Assembly: GCF_011395035.1 (NCBI RefSeq)
Contig: NZ_CP024768.1
Location: forward strand, 2,021,286-2,085,285
DNA length: 64,000 nucleotides
From: Pantoea cypripedii
GTDB lineage: Bacteria > Pseudomonadota > Gammaproteobacteria > Enterobacterales > Enterobacteriaceae
Direction of reading: 5' to 3'
Of the stretch, positions 18,392-26,610 are shown piece after piece. The number at the start of each line of letters is the position of its first letter. The stretch's first letter is position 1. Below the pieces are notes generated by a model. That model was not told where the DNA came from. It made no database searches and was given only the letters and a program-made list of their open reading frames with translations. The translations under genes were made by a program, and so were the position numbers.

Positions 18392-19249
18392 TTATTTCAG
18401 CCGATCCGCCGATCCACACACCAGAATCTTATCGCGTACCACCGCTTTCATCGCATCCATCCCCACCCGTAAATAGTAGCGGGGATCGTTACCCTGCGGA
18501 TTTTCACCAAACCAGTTCTTCACCGCGCCGGCAAAGGCGATTTTCAGTTCAGTGGCGACATTGACTTTACACACGCCCAGCCCGATGGCACGACGAACAT
18601 AGTCATCCGGTACGTCGCTGGCACCGTGTAGTACCAGCGGGATATCGACGCGTTGCTGAATTTTTGCCAGCCGGTCAAAGTCAATCTTCGGCGTCTGGGT
18701 ATAAAGACCATGCGCGGTGCCAATCGCCACCGCCAGGCTGTCCACCCCGGTTTGTTCGACGAATTGCCGTGCTTCATCGGGATCGGTGAGAAACGCGCTT
18801 TCGTCACTGACTGCCATATCATCTTCTACGCCACCGAGGCGTCCCAGTTCCGCTTCGACGCTGCAATCGTGGCGATGACAGAAGTTAACCACCTCGCGCG
18901 TCAGACGCACATTGTCGGCAAAGGGCACATGGCTGCCGTCGATCATCGCACTGCGTACCCCGGCAGAGACTTTCGTGCGGATGTCATCAAGGGTTTCATG
19001 ATGGTCAAGATGCAGCGCCAGCGGCAGGCCGTAACTGGCTGAGTAAGCTTCGCACAGCGCAAAGATCTCTTTGAACGCAATGTGTTTAAAGGTGCCAGGC
19101 GTGCCCGCCAGAATCACCGGCGATTGCATTTCCTGGCAAACATCCAGGATCGCCTGAATGGTCTCGGCATTATGGATATTAAAGGCTGGCACCGCATAGC
19201 CGCGCGCCTGCGCATCCAGCAACAGATATTTGGTCGAGATAATACCCAT
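18392..19249 (-). CDS. kbaY: D-tagatose-1,6-bisphosphate aldolase, catalytic subunit KbaY
   Basis: A 285-residue class II zinc aldolase of the KbaY/GatY type. It splits D-tagatose 1,6-bisphosphate into dihydroxyacetone phosphate and glyceraldehyde 3-phosphate. Zinc-site motifs are LALHLDHHETLDD near residue 77, SVEAELGRLGGVEDD near 130, VAIGTAHGLY near 173 and LVLHGASD near 205. The close match to E. coli KbaY (STKYLLLDAQARGYAVPAFN) points to the N-acetylgalactosamine rather than the galactitol pathway. Its ATG overlaps the agaS stop by one base (TGATG). The helper subunit KbaZ is encoded 4 kb away. Confidence 0.94.
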   Translation of the reverse strand: MGIISTKYLLLDAQARGYAVPAFNIHNAETIQAILDVCQEMQSPVILAGTPGTFKHIAFKEIFALCEAYSASYGLPLALHLDHHETLDDIRTKVSAGVRSAMIDGSHVPFADNVRLTREVVNFCHRHDCSVEAELGRLGGVEDDMAVSDESAFLTDPDEARQFVEQTGVDSLAVAIGTAHGLYTQTPKIDFDRLAKIQQRVDIPLVLHGASDVPDDYVRRAIGLGVCKVNVATELKIAFAGAVKNWFGENPQGNDPRYYLRVGMDAMKAVVRDKILVCGSADRLK

Positions 19250-20418
19250 CAGTGTGCATCCTTATGCTGCTGCCACGGATGGATCACCACGCCCTGAACC
19301 ACGCGATTCACCGTGCCGCTGGCGGAAGGGGTATCCGGGGTAATGCCGGACTTCAGTGAAGCCGTCAGGGCGAAGATCTGCGCATAGATCAGGAAGCAAA
19401 AGGCCAGCTCAACATCGTTCAGTGCCTGCGACGTGGGTAAATAGAGATGCGGACCGGCTTCAACCTCAGCAGCAGGCTGGCTGGTGATGGCGACGACGCG
19501 CAGCGCGATCTTTTCACGATGTAGCTCGGCCAGCAGGTCAAGGTCGTACTGCCGGGTATAGGGATGGCCGGAGATGAACAGCACTACCAGGGTTTTATCA
19601 TCGACCAGCGATTTAGGGCCATGACGGAAGCCAACCGGTGATTCGTAGAAAGCGGCCAGTTGTCCGGCAGTGAGTTCCAGCACCTTCAGCGCGGATTCGC
19701 GAGCCGCACCCTGCAAACTGCCACTGCCAAGATACACCACCCGTTGCCAGTCGAGATGGCCAAAGGCTGACTGGCTGAAATCACCGTGGCTTTGAATGAT
19801 CTTCCCGCAGCATTCAGCAACATGACTGAAACGTTGGGTGTTGAACTGCTGCGGGGCAAAAATAGCCAGGCAACTGAGCATCATGGTGGTGATGCTGCTG
19901 GTCATGGCAAAACCCCGGTCATGGGTTTCCGCCGGCATCAGACGCGCCCTGGCGTTGTCATGCTCACTGGCAAAACGATACAAATCACCGGTGGCGTTGC
20001 AGGTAATGATCAGATGGCGGCAATCGGGCACAAACTGATTGGCAAGCTGGACCGCGGCGACGCTTTCCGGGCTATTGCCAGAACGGGCAAAGGAAACCAG
20101 CAATAAAGGCTGCTCGCCAGCAAAGTAGTCCATCGGATTGGTGACTAAATCGGTGGTGGGGATGGCAGCCACATTGGCCTTCAGCTGACGTGCCAGATAA
20201 GGGGCGATGATGTCGCCGATAAAGGCTGACGATCCCGCACCCGTGAGGATGATCCTGCCATTTGGCTGGGCGTAGAAGGTTGCCAGCCAGTCATCCAGTT
20301 TGGCGCGCTGCGCGTCGAGATGTTGCAGGGCGCTCATCCAGCTTGCCGGTTGTTGCCGAATTTCTTCTTCAGTCCAGGTTTGGGTTCCCGACATGTTGGC
20401 CGCAAGGGTTTCATTCAT
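19249..20418 (-). CDS. agaS: D-galactosamine-6-phosphate deaminase/isomerase AgaS
   Basis: A 389-residue SIS-domain protein that converts galactosamine 6-phosphate to tagatose 6-phosphate and ammonia. Two sugar-isomerase domains are visible: the first with ILTGAGSSAFIGDIIAPYLA near residue 57 and SFARSGNSPESVAAVQLAN near 109, the second with VYLGSGSLQGAARESALKV near 228 and a GFRHGPKSLVDD stretch near 262. The ending TPDTPSASGTVNRVVQGVVI matches E. coli AgaS. An AAGGA site precedes the ATG. It leads a two-gene transcript with kbaY and has its own upstream region with AgaR-like boxes. Confidence 0.94.
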   Translation of the reverse strand: MNETLAANMSGTQTWTEEEIRQQPASWMSALQHLDAQRAKLDDWLATFYAQPNGRIILTGAGSSAFIGDIIAPYLARQLKANVAAIPTTDLVTNPMDYFAGEQPLLLVSFARSGNSPESVAAVQLANQFVPDCRHLIITCNATGDLYRFASEHDNARARLMPAETHDRGFAMTSSITTMMLSCLAIFAPQQFNTQRFSHVAECCGKIIQSHGDFSQSAFGHLDWQRVVYLGSGSLQGAARESALKVLELTAGQLAAFYESPVGFRHGPKSLVDDKTLVVLFISGHPYTRQYDLDLLAELHREKIALRVVAITSQPAAEVEAGPHLYLPTSQALNDVELAFCFLIYAQIFALTASLKSGITPDTPSASGTVNRVVQGVVIHPWQQHKDAH

Positions 20419-20725
20419 AACAATATCCTTAAGATTAAGCCGTCACTGAAAGCCAGTCCGATAGTTTCACTACCTTTCTTTTTGCTGTCGTTTGGTTATT
20501 TAAACTGATAAGGCAATCTACAAGAAAGGAAACGAAAGTTCAACATAAGAGGGAAAGAAAAGGAAAGGGCGGGGACAGGCGCGCGCGACATCGCGCCACT
20601 ACACATCAGGTGCAGGCGTGTTGGATTTGATTGCGGTGAATGGCAGGTGAGTGGAGAAAAGAACCTAAATAAAGCAGAGGGATATTTAACGGCAAAGAAA
20701 TAAAGCGGTAATAATATTTACCGCG
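20419..20725 (-). promoter_or_regulatory. agaS-kbaY promoter region with AgaR-like boxes
   Basis: About 300 bases lie between agaS and the small membrane-protein gene. Reading leftward, 20544 to 20522 gives a TTTCGTTTCCTTTC core, close to the E. coli AgaR consensus as I recall it (TTTCRTTTYRTTTY). A weaker second box (tttctttttgctgtcgtttgg) lies at 20475-20495. A degraded single repeat copy ends near 20602. The rest shows nothing I can name. Confidence 0.55.
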
Positions 20726-20962
20726 TTAACCAGAAATAAACATCAACCAACCGATGATACTGACGGCAGAGGTTAAAATATAGCCGACGCCTTCGCCTGT
20801 CATATAACGACGCATTGTCATATCTAACTGACCTATCTTGATTTTTTCACGCTGCTCGTCGGCAGTGGCGTTGAGGATAGTACGAAATGCCGCGATACCA
20901 TTGGTGAGTAACAGCGAGCAAACAGCGGCAACGGTCAGGGTTAATACGTTATGCGGGGTCAT
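20726..20962 (-). CDS. Small two-helix membrane protein, unknown function
   Basis: A 78-residue protein with a hydrophobic segment near each end (LTLTVAAVCSLLLTNGIAAF and VGYILTSAVSIIGWLMFI), joined by a charged middle part. It should lie in the inner membrane as a hairpin. An ATG at 20962 has a GAAG site a few bases upstream; a TTG nine bases earlier is also possible. I do not recognise the family. It sits between agaA and agaS, and whether it takes part in amino-sugar use is unknown. Its composition and two regular helices make it look like a real gene rather than chance. Confidence 0.55.
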   Translation of the reverse strand: MTPHNVLTLTVAAVCSLLLTNGIAAFRTILNATADEQREKIKIGQLDMTMRRYMTGEGVGYILTSAVSIIGWLMFISG

Positions 20963-21079
20963 AGGCTTCAATCAGTTTGTCTGTCGAAGTTTTATTCTAA
21001 GGCAAAAGCTGAAGCGCTTCAGTTCAAATTTAGCTATCAATGTTATTGATCAAATTTTCTTAGAACATCACTGAAAAAA

Positions 21080-21140
21080 GCGCGATAAATCGCGCCGCTA
21101 CGGAAATCTGCGGTCGGTAGCGGCGCAATTTATTGCGCGC
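21080..21140. repeat. REP-like palindromic repeat pair, outward orientation
   Basis: Two copies: gcgcgataaatcgcgccgctac at 21080-21101 and gtagcggcgcaatttattgcgcgc at 21117-21140. Here the gtag ends face each other, the reverse of most pairs in the window. The pair ends two bases before the agaA stop codon region and probably marks the end of the kbaZ-agaA transcript. Confidence 0.88.
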
Positions 21141-21142
21141 CC

Positions 21143-22270
21143 TTAATATACCGCAACGCCCTTAACCCACAGCTGCTGGGGAAACAGCTGGTCATTCAGC
21201 GCCAGAAGATTGGCCTGTTTCCCGGGGGAGAGGGTTCCCAACTGATGCGATATGCCCAGCAGGCGCGCCGGATGCAGGCTGGCCATCGCAATCGCCTGTT
21301 CACTGCTGATGCCACCGTGGGCGACCATATTGCGTACCGCAGCATCCAGCGTCAGCGTGCTGCCAGCCAGTCCCCCTTGCGCCGTGCGCACCACACCTGC
21401 CCGCATTTCCACATCGTGCCCACAGATGGAGTAGAGACCATCGGCCATTCCGGCGGCCCGCATGGCGTCAGTGATCAGAATGATACGTTGCTGCGCGCAT
21501 TGGCAGGTCAGACGCAGGACCGCCGGATGGACATGATGACCATCGGCGATCAACTCCAGCCAGGCGCGCGCGTCGCTTAATCCCGCGCCCGTCATACCCG
21601 GTTCGCGATGATGCAAACCGCGCATACCGTTAAAGCAGTGCACCAGCCCATCGGCACCGGCATCCAGTGCCGCCAGAGTCTGGTCATAACCGGCAGCGCT
21701 GTGGCCGAGCATCACGCGAATACCGCGGGCTTTCAGGTGACGGATCGCCGCCAGCGCCGCGGGTTTTTCGGGGGCCAGTGCCACCATGCGCAGGGTGCCT
21801 TGCGCCACATCGATCAATTGATCGATCTCGTTGATATCCAGCTCGCGGAACCACTCCGGCAGGTGCGCACCACGGTTTTCCGCCGTAAACCACGGTCCTT
21901 CGAGGTAACTGCCCAGCAACCGGGCACCGGACGGATGATGGCGATAAGTGGCAATGCGCCGCAATGCCTGGATGATTTCTGCCAGCGGAGCGGTGACGGT
22001 GGTGGCCAGCCAGGCACCGACCCCTTCGCGTGCTTTATATTGCGCCAGTGTCAGCAGCGCCGAGGGATCGTCATCCATCACATCCACGCCCGCGCCGCCG
22101 TGCACATGGGTATCGATATAGGCCGGGCAGAGCAGCTCGGCATCCCGTCGCCTCTCACCGGGGGCGATTGACTGGATGGCGGTGATGGTGCCATCCACCA
22201 GGTGCAGCTGCTGATCATCGCGCCAGCCCCCTTCGCACAACAACCGCCGCGCACGAATAATTTGCTCCAT
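21143..22270 (-). CDS. agaA: N-acetylgalactosamine-6-phosphate deacetylase AgaA
   Basis: A 375-residue amidohydrolase-superfamily enzyme (NagA/AgaA). It removes acetate from N-acetylgalactosamine 6-phosphate in the cytoplasm. Metal-site motifs are visible: AYIDTHVHGGAGVDVMDD near residue 50, SYLEGPWF near 124 with the key Glu, MLGHSAA near 188, DGLVHCFNGMRGLHHREPG near 206 and LITDAMRAAG near 267, with the catalytic Asp. The N-terminus (IIRARRLLCEGGW) resembles E. coli AgaA more than NagA. GGAG precedes the ATG. It follows kbaZ by 12 bases, so both form one transcript. Confidence 0.93.
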   Translation of the reverse strand: MEQIIRARRLLCEGGWRDDQQLHLVDGTITAIQSIAPGERRRDAELLCPAYIDTHVHGGAGVDVMDDDPSALLTLAQYKAREGVGAWLATTVTAPLAEIIQALRRIATYRHHPSGARLLGSYLEGPWFTAENRGAHLPEWFRELDINEIDQLIDVAQGTLRMVALAPEKPAALAAIRHLKARGIRVMLGHSAAGYDQTLAALDAGADGLVHCFNGMRGLHHREPGMTGAGLSDARAWLELIADGHHVHPAVLRLTCQCAQQRIILITDAMRAAGMADGLYSICGHDVEMRAGVVRTAQGGLAGSTLTLDAAVRNMVAHGGISSEQAIAMASLHPARLLGISHQLGTLSPGKQANLLALNDQLFPQQLWVKGVAVY

Positions 22271-22282
22271 CTCGCAGGCTCC

Positions 22283-23563
22283 TTAAGCTGGCTGGCAGGC
22301 GCAGTGATACTGTTGCAGCACATCCTGAATATGGTCGATCAACAACGCATGGGGGGTGGCAGGCAGCTGGCCCTGGCGCACTTTGGCGTATTGCAGCGGC
22401 AGATACTGGCTGATCAGCGGCAGAGGGAGCGGAGTATCCGCCAGATTGCGGATCAGCACAGTAAACGCGTCGGCAATTTGCGTATCCGGCCAGTAGTAGC
22501 GGACCCGGTCCGAATAGCTAAAGCCGCGCGCCAGACGGCGGGTATAGCTATCGCCGTGATAATGGCTTTGCCAGTAACCAGGTTTGTCGAGCATCACTTC
22601 CTCAAGCACCGTGCGCAGATGAGAGCAGGCTTTGGCGCTCAGCAGTTCCTCCTCAATACTGGCGAGGGAGAACAGCGCTTCGCGCAGGGCAAACGTCAAC
22701 GCCGGGCCGACTTTCAGAATGGCGAAATGGTCGATAACCAGCTGGCGCAGGGACTCTGGCGTTTGATAATCGGTGGAGTGGGCTTCGAACAACGGCCTTC
22801 CTGCGGTTTCTGCCCACTGGCAGAGTTGTTGTGCTTTTTGCGGCTGATAATCAATGATTTGTGTATGGTCAAACTCCACGCCAGGCTGCACGACCAGGCC
22901 GATAATTCGTGGCCATAGCTCAGACAGCCCTTGTTGTTCAAAGGCGTGATGATGCGCCAGCAGGGTAGCCTGCGCCGCTTCCGGGGTGGTGACGGCCAGC
23001 TCCGCCAGCGTCTCGTGAGCGCCGCCCGGTACCGGGACTTCGGTGCCGATGACATACACCAGGTCACGGCAGCCGAAATGCTGCTGGCAGGTTTCCTCGG
23101 CAATCACCGCCAGCCGCGCGGCGCGTTGCGCCACAAGCGCATCGGTCAGGGGCACCGGATCATCGGCGCAGGACATGCTGCAATCCAGATGAATTTTCTT
23201 GAAGCCCGCCTGCACATAATGGGCAATTAATACCTCGGCATGTTGCATCGCCACCTCGGCAGTTTCCTTTTGCCAGCGATTGGGGCCGAGATGGTCGCCG
23301 CCGAGAATCAGTTGTTCACGCGGAAACTGGCATGTATCTGCCAGCTGCCAGAGGAAATCACGAAAGTCAGCGGGTGTCATACCGGTATAGCCGCCCGTCT
23401 GATCCACCTGGTTGGAGGTGGCTTCGACCAGCAGAGGCTGCTGGCGATCGCGGGCAAAGCACAGGGCGGCTTCCAGCACTAACGGATGTGCCGAGCATAC
23501 GGAATAAATGCCATTTTGTTCCCCTTGCCGATGACGCGCGATAATTTCAGTCAGTAGTTTCAC
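22283..23563 (-). CDS. kbaZ: D-tagatose-1,6-bisphosphate aldolase subunit KbaZ
   Basis: A 426-residue TIM-barrel protein of the GatZ/KbaZ family, needed for full activity and stability of the KbaY aldolase. It matches E. coli KbaZ closely: YSVCSAHPLVLEAAL near residue 20, LVEATSNQVDQTGGYTGMTP near 44, LGGDHLGPNRWQ near 87 and SYSDRVRYYWPD near 350. The start codon is GTG, with GGAG eight bases upstream; no ATG fits the conserved N-terminus. It is the first gene of the kbaZ-agaA unit and is divergent from agaR. Confidence 0.93.
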   Translation of the reverse strand: MKLLTEIIARHRQGEQNGIYSVCSAHPLVLEAALCFARDRQQPLLVEATSNQVDQTGGYTGMTPADFRDFLWQLADTCQFPREQLILGGDHLGPNRWQKETAEVAMQHAEVLIAHYVQAGFKKIHLDCSMSCADDPVPLTDALVAQRAARLAVIAEETCQQHFGCRDLVYVIGTEVPVPGGAHETLAELAVTTPEAAQATLLAHHHAFEQQGLSELWPRIIGLVVQPGVEFDHTQIIDYQPQKAQQLCQWAETAGRPLFEAHSTDYQTPESLRQLVIDHFAILKVGPALTFALREALFSLASIEEELLSAKACSHLRTVLEEVMLDKPGYWQSHYHGDSYTRRLARGFSYSDRVRYYWPDTQIADAFTVLIRNLADTPLPLPLISQYLPLQYAKVRQGQLPATPHALLIDHIQDVLQQYHCACQPA

Positions 23564-23812
23564 TTAAAGCTCCACAGGGTAAGATGCCACCCATTGACCT
23601 TTCATAACCTTTTCTTTTGCGCCGGGCAGCGATGAATGAAAGCATAGTGAAAGCTACCAGATGCATAAAACGAAAGGCAAGAAAAAGATAACGCAAGATG
23701 GAAAAGCGTTTTGTCGGTCACTCGTGGATGGCAAAGGTTGCATTTGCCCGAAAGAAAGGCGTTAATAGCCGAATCGAAATAAAACGAAAGCAATGAATGG
23801 CAGGCTAACCTT
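23564..23812. promoter_or_regulatory. Divergent kbaZ/agaR promoter region with AgaR-like operators
   Basis: Two copies of AAACGAAAG stand at 23668-23676 and 23782-23790. Read on the other strand, the second gives TTTCGTTTTATTTC, which fits the E. coli AgaR consensus well. A third partial box (acctttcataaccttttctt) lies at 23598-23617, near kbaZ. Position and sequence suggest that AgaR represses kbaZ and its own gene from here. Confidence 0.6.
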
Positions 23813-24622
23813 ATGCAGCATTCTGATAATCCGATGGAAAAAAGCGTGGCGGCGACCAGCGAGCGGCGCGAGCAGATTATTCAAAAATTACGCCAGCAAG
23901 GTAGCGTGCAGGTGAATGACCTCTCGGCACTGTACGGGGTTTCCACCGTGACCATTCGTAACGACCTGGCGTTTCTGGAAAAGCAGGGTATTGCGGTGCG
24001 CGTTTATGGGGGGGCGCTGATCTGTGATAACGGCCAGGGCGCAGCGGAACCTTCGGTTAAGGACAAAAGTACACTGAATATTTCGGCAAAGCGTAGCATC
24101 GCCAGCGTGGCTGCCGAGCTGATTAAACCGGGACATCGGGTCATCCTCGATTCGGGCACCACCACCTTTGAGATTGCCCGCCATATGCGCCAGCATCAGA
24201 ACGTCATCGCCATGACCAACGGGATGAACGTTGCCAACGCCCTGGTGGAAGCGGAAGGGGTGGAAGTGCTGATGACCGGGGGGCATCTGCGCCGCCAGTC
24301 GCTGTCGTTCTACGGTGACCAGGCCGATCATTCGTTGCAGAACTATCATTTTGACCTGCTTTTTCTCGGTGTCGATGCCATCGATCTGGATCGCGGCATC
24401 AGTACCCACAACGAGGATGAAGCGCGCCTGAATCGTCGCATGTGTGAAGTGGCAGAACGTATCATCGTGGTGACCGACTCCAGCAAATTTAACCGTTCCA
24501 GCCTGCACAAAATCATCGATACCCAGCGTATCCATATGATCATCACCGACGACAGCATTCCGCAGAACAGCCTTGAAGGGCTGCGTCGGGCGGGTATTGA
24601 AGTGGTGCTGGTTAGCCAGTAA
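23813..24622 (+). CDS. agaR: DeoR-family aga operon repressor AgaR
   Basis: A 269-residue DeoR/GlpR-type regulator. The N-terminal helix-turn-helix (RREQIIQKLRQQGSVQVNDL near residue 19, then VSTVTIRNDLAFLEKQGIAV) is followed by a sugar-phosphate sensor domain with ILDSGTTTFEIARHM near 122, MTNGMNVANALVEAEGVEVL near 140 and LFLGVDAID near 182. It agrees closely with E. coli AgaR, which represses N-acetylgalactosamine genes until an intermediate accumulates. It is divergent from kbaZ. AgaR-like boxes also occur before agaS and near the ABC operon, so its regulon may be wide. Confidence 0.93.
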   Translation: MQHSDNPMEKSVAATSERREQIIQKLRQQGSVQVNDLSALYGVSTVTIRNDLAFLEKQGIAVRVYGGALICDNGQGAAEPSVKDKSTLNISAKRSIASVAAELIKPGHRVILDSGTTTFEIARHMRQHQNVIAMTNGMNVANALVEAEGVEVLMTGGHLRRQSLSFYGDQADHSLQNYHFDLLFLGVDAIDLDRGISTHNEDEARLNRRMCEVAERIIVVTDSSKFNRSSLHKIIDTQRIHMIITDDSIPQNSLEGLRRAGIEVVLVSQ

Positions 24623-24627
24623 GCATT

Positions 24628-24647
24628 GCGGGCGCTGGCTCGCCCGC
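24628..24647. terminator. Hairpin between convergent agaR and oxidoreductase genes
   Basis: GCGGGCG and CGCCCGC form a 7-base GC stem around a 6-base loop, in the 33 bases between two convergent stop codons. No T run follows, so it is a weak terminator or only a barrier. Confidence 0.4.
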
Positions 24648-24655
24648 GTCATCAC

Positions 24656-25819
24656 TCAGACGGTTTGCGCCGGGGTAAGCAACCGGTCAAGTTTCTCCCA
24701 TACCGGCGCTAAATCGACCAGCTTACGCTGCTCACGGGCTTCATCCATGGCCAGCGCCAGGATACCGGCTTCAATCGCATCCTGCGGCGAAACCGGCAAC
24801 GGGCCGCCATGCAGCACATGATCGATCACCTCATGCGCCATTTGTTCATCGGCGCCGTAATGCTGCGACAGCGCGGTACGGGTGGCGTACTGCTTATCTA
24901 CCGTTTTTTTGCCGCTCATGACATCGTGTACCCACAGGAAACCACGGATAAAATCGCCTTCCGCCTGGCCGCGCGACCCCATAATACAGAAGCGGCGGAA
25001 CTGGTCCGGCGCATTAATATTGGTATGGAAATTCATCGCCACGCCGTTGGCGTATTCGACAATCGCCACCTGGTGGTCAACGATGTCGCCATCGCTGTCG
25101 AACACTTTATCGTCACCCAGCCAGCCGGACGGTTTCTGGTGAAACAACGTCATATCCTCCACCCCTTGCTGGCGCGGATCATTTTCCGGCACAAAGTTCC
25201 GTCGCCCGCCAAAGCTGGCAACGCGCATCGGCCGACAACCAATCAGGCTGTTGTAGAGATCGAGGTCATGGCAGCATTTCTCCAGCATAAAGCTGCCGGA
25301 GTAGCGTGAGTAGCGCCGCCAGTCGCGCATAAAAAACGCGCCGTGGTAAGGATAGATATGTTCTGAGGCTTCGACCGAAACAATGTTGCCCAGCGCACCG
25401 GACTGCCGTGCCTGCAACACGTCGCGATACATTGGCGCATAGCGCAACACCAGACCAATCAGCAGTTGTTCCTGCCCATATTGCGCCAGCAATTCCGCCA
25501 GTTGATAACTCTGTTCAAGACTTGCCACCACTGGCTTTTCGCAAAACACCTTCACGCCAGCCGCCAGCCCGATGTGAATATGCTCCAGATGCAGGTGATT
25601 GGGGGAGCCGATCATTAACAGATCGATCTGATGCGCCGCCAGCAAATCCTCTGGTGTGTCATAGGCAACGCCTGCTGCGATGCCATGCTGTTGCAGGGTC
25701 GCCAGCCCGGCAGGAGCCGGGTCGACGTAACCGACGATGGTAAAGTCTGGCGACAGGCTACTGAACACATGCCCGAGATAACCGAGACGGAACCCTAATC
25801 CAATGATGCCTACTTTCAT
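24656..25819 (-). CDS. Gfo/Idh/MocA family NAD(P)-dependent protein
   Basis: A 387-residue protein with an N-terminal Rossmann fold (VGIIGLGFRLGYLGHVFSSL from residue 3) and the family signature FCEKPVVASLEQS near residue 92. In the second domain, MLEKCCHDLDLYN near 180 carries the usual His-Asp pair. Relatives oxidise or reduce sugars, or act as NAD-dependent glycosidases that oxidise and re-reduce C3 (the GH4 and GH109 chemistry). Its substrate cannot be read from sequence. As last gene of the ABC/kinase operon it may open an alpha-linked GalNAc glycoside or change the imported sugar. It starts 20 bases after the regulator gene. Confidence 0.82.
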   Translation of the reverse strand: MKVGIIGLGFRLGYLGHVFSSLSPDFTIVGYVDPAPAGLATLQQHGIAAGVAYDTPEDLLAAHQIDLLMIGSPNHLHLEHIHIGLAAGVKVFCEKPVVASLEQSYQLAELLAQYGQEQLLIGLVLRYAPMYRDVLQARQSGALGNIVSVEASEHIYPYHGAFFMRDWRRYSRYSGSFMLEKCCHDLDLYNSLIGCRPMRVASFGGRRNFVPENDPRQQGVEDMTLFHQKPSGWLGDDKVFDSDGDIVDHQVAIVEYANGVAMNFHTNINAPDQFRRFCIMGSRGQAEGDFIRGFLWVHDVMSGKKTVDKQYATRTALSQHYGADEQMAHEVIDHVLHGGPLPVSPQDAIEAGILALAMDEAREQRKLVDLAPVWEKLDRLLTPAQTV

Positions 25820-25839
25820 GAAGCTACTCTCCCGCGGTA

Positions 25840-26610
25840 TTAGCGATCGGCGATGATGATTTCGACGCCCATTTTTTCCAGGGCGCGAACGTACTGCTCG
25901 GATATGGCGCTGTCGGTGACCAGCCGGTGGATACGCTCCACCTCGCGGATCAAACAGAAACTGGTACGGCCAAATTTGCTGGAGTCGGCCACGGCAATGA
26001 TCTCGCGCGAGACATCACACATGGCGCGATTAATCTGCGCCTCACCCAACTGGGGTGTGGTGATGCCGGAGGTCAGGTCGAAGCCATCGACACCGAGAAA
26101 CAGTTTGTCGAAACGGTACTGACGGATATGCTGCTCCGCTGTCGGGCCATCGATCGACCAGGAAGCACTGCGCACATTGCCGCCCAGCACCATCAAATGA
26201 ATGTTTTCGCGGCTGGCCAGTTCGTAAGCGATGTTGATGGCGTTGGTCATCACCACCAGATCCTTCTGCTTTTCCAGGTGTTTGGTCATCAGGCTGGTGG
26301 TGGAGCCGGAATCGATAATCACCGCCTCGCCATCATTAATCAGGGCGGCGGCGGCTTTGGCGATGGCGAATTTAACGTCGCGGTTGATTTTGCCTTTGTC
26401 TTCCAGCGGTCGATCAAACACAAACTGGCGATTAAGTTGCGCACCGCCATAGCCACGGATCGCACAGCCGCTTTTCTCCAGCCAGCGCAGGTCGTTGCGG
26501 ATGGTGACCGAGCTGACGTTGTACAGGGTGCTGAGGTCTTCCACCCGTACCACGCCTTCGCGTCTTAGCTGCTCAATAATCGATTCACGACGTTGCTCGG
26601 TATTGATCAT
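25840..26610 (-). CDS. DeoR-family regulator, AgaR-like paralogue
   Basis: A 256-residue DeoR-type repressor related to AgaR. It has the helix-turn-helix segment QRRESIIEQLRREGVVRVED from residue 6 and SSVTIRNDLRWLEKSGCAI near 33, then the effector domain with VIIDSGSTTSLMTKHL near 97 and LFLGVDGFDLTSGITTPQ near 168. It is co-transcribed with a sugar kinase (four-base overlap), so it probably senses a phosphorylated sugar and controls the ABC operon. Having two AgaR-like regulators in adjoining units suggests cross-talk at shared GAAAG-type boxes. Confidence 0.87.
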   Translation of the reverse strand: MINTEQRRESIIEQLRREGVVRVEDLSTLYNVSSVTIRNDLRWLEKSGCAIRGYGGAQLNRQFVFDRPLEDKGKINRDVKFAIAKAAAALINDGEAVIIDSGSTTSLMTKHLEKQKDLVVMTNAINIAYELASRENIHLMVLGGNVRSASWSIDGPTAEQHIRQYRFDKLFLGVDGFDLTSGITTPQLGEAQINRAMCDVSREIIAVADSSKFGRTSFCLIREVERIHRLVTDSAISEQYVRALEKMGVEIIIADR

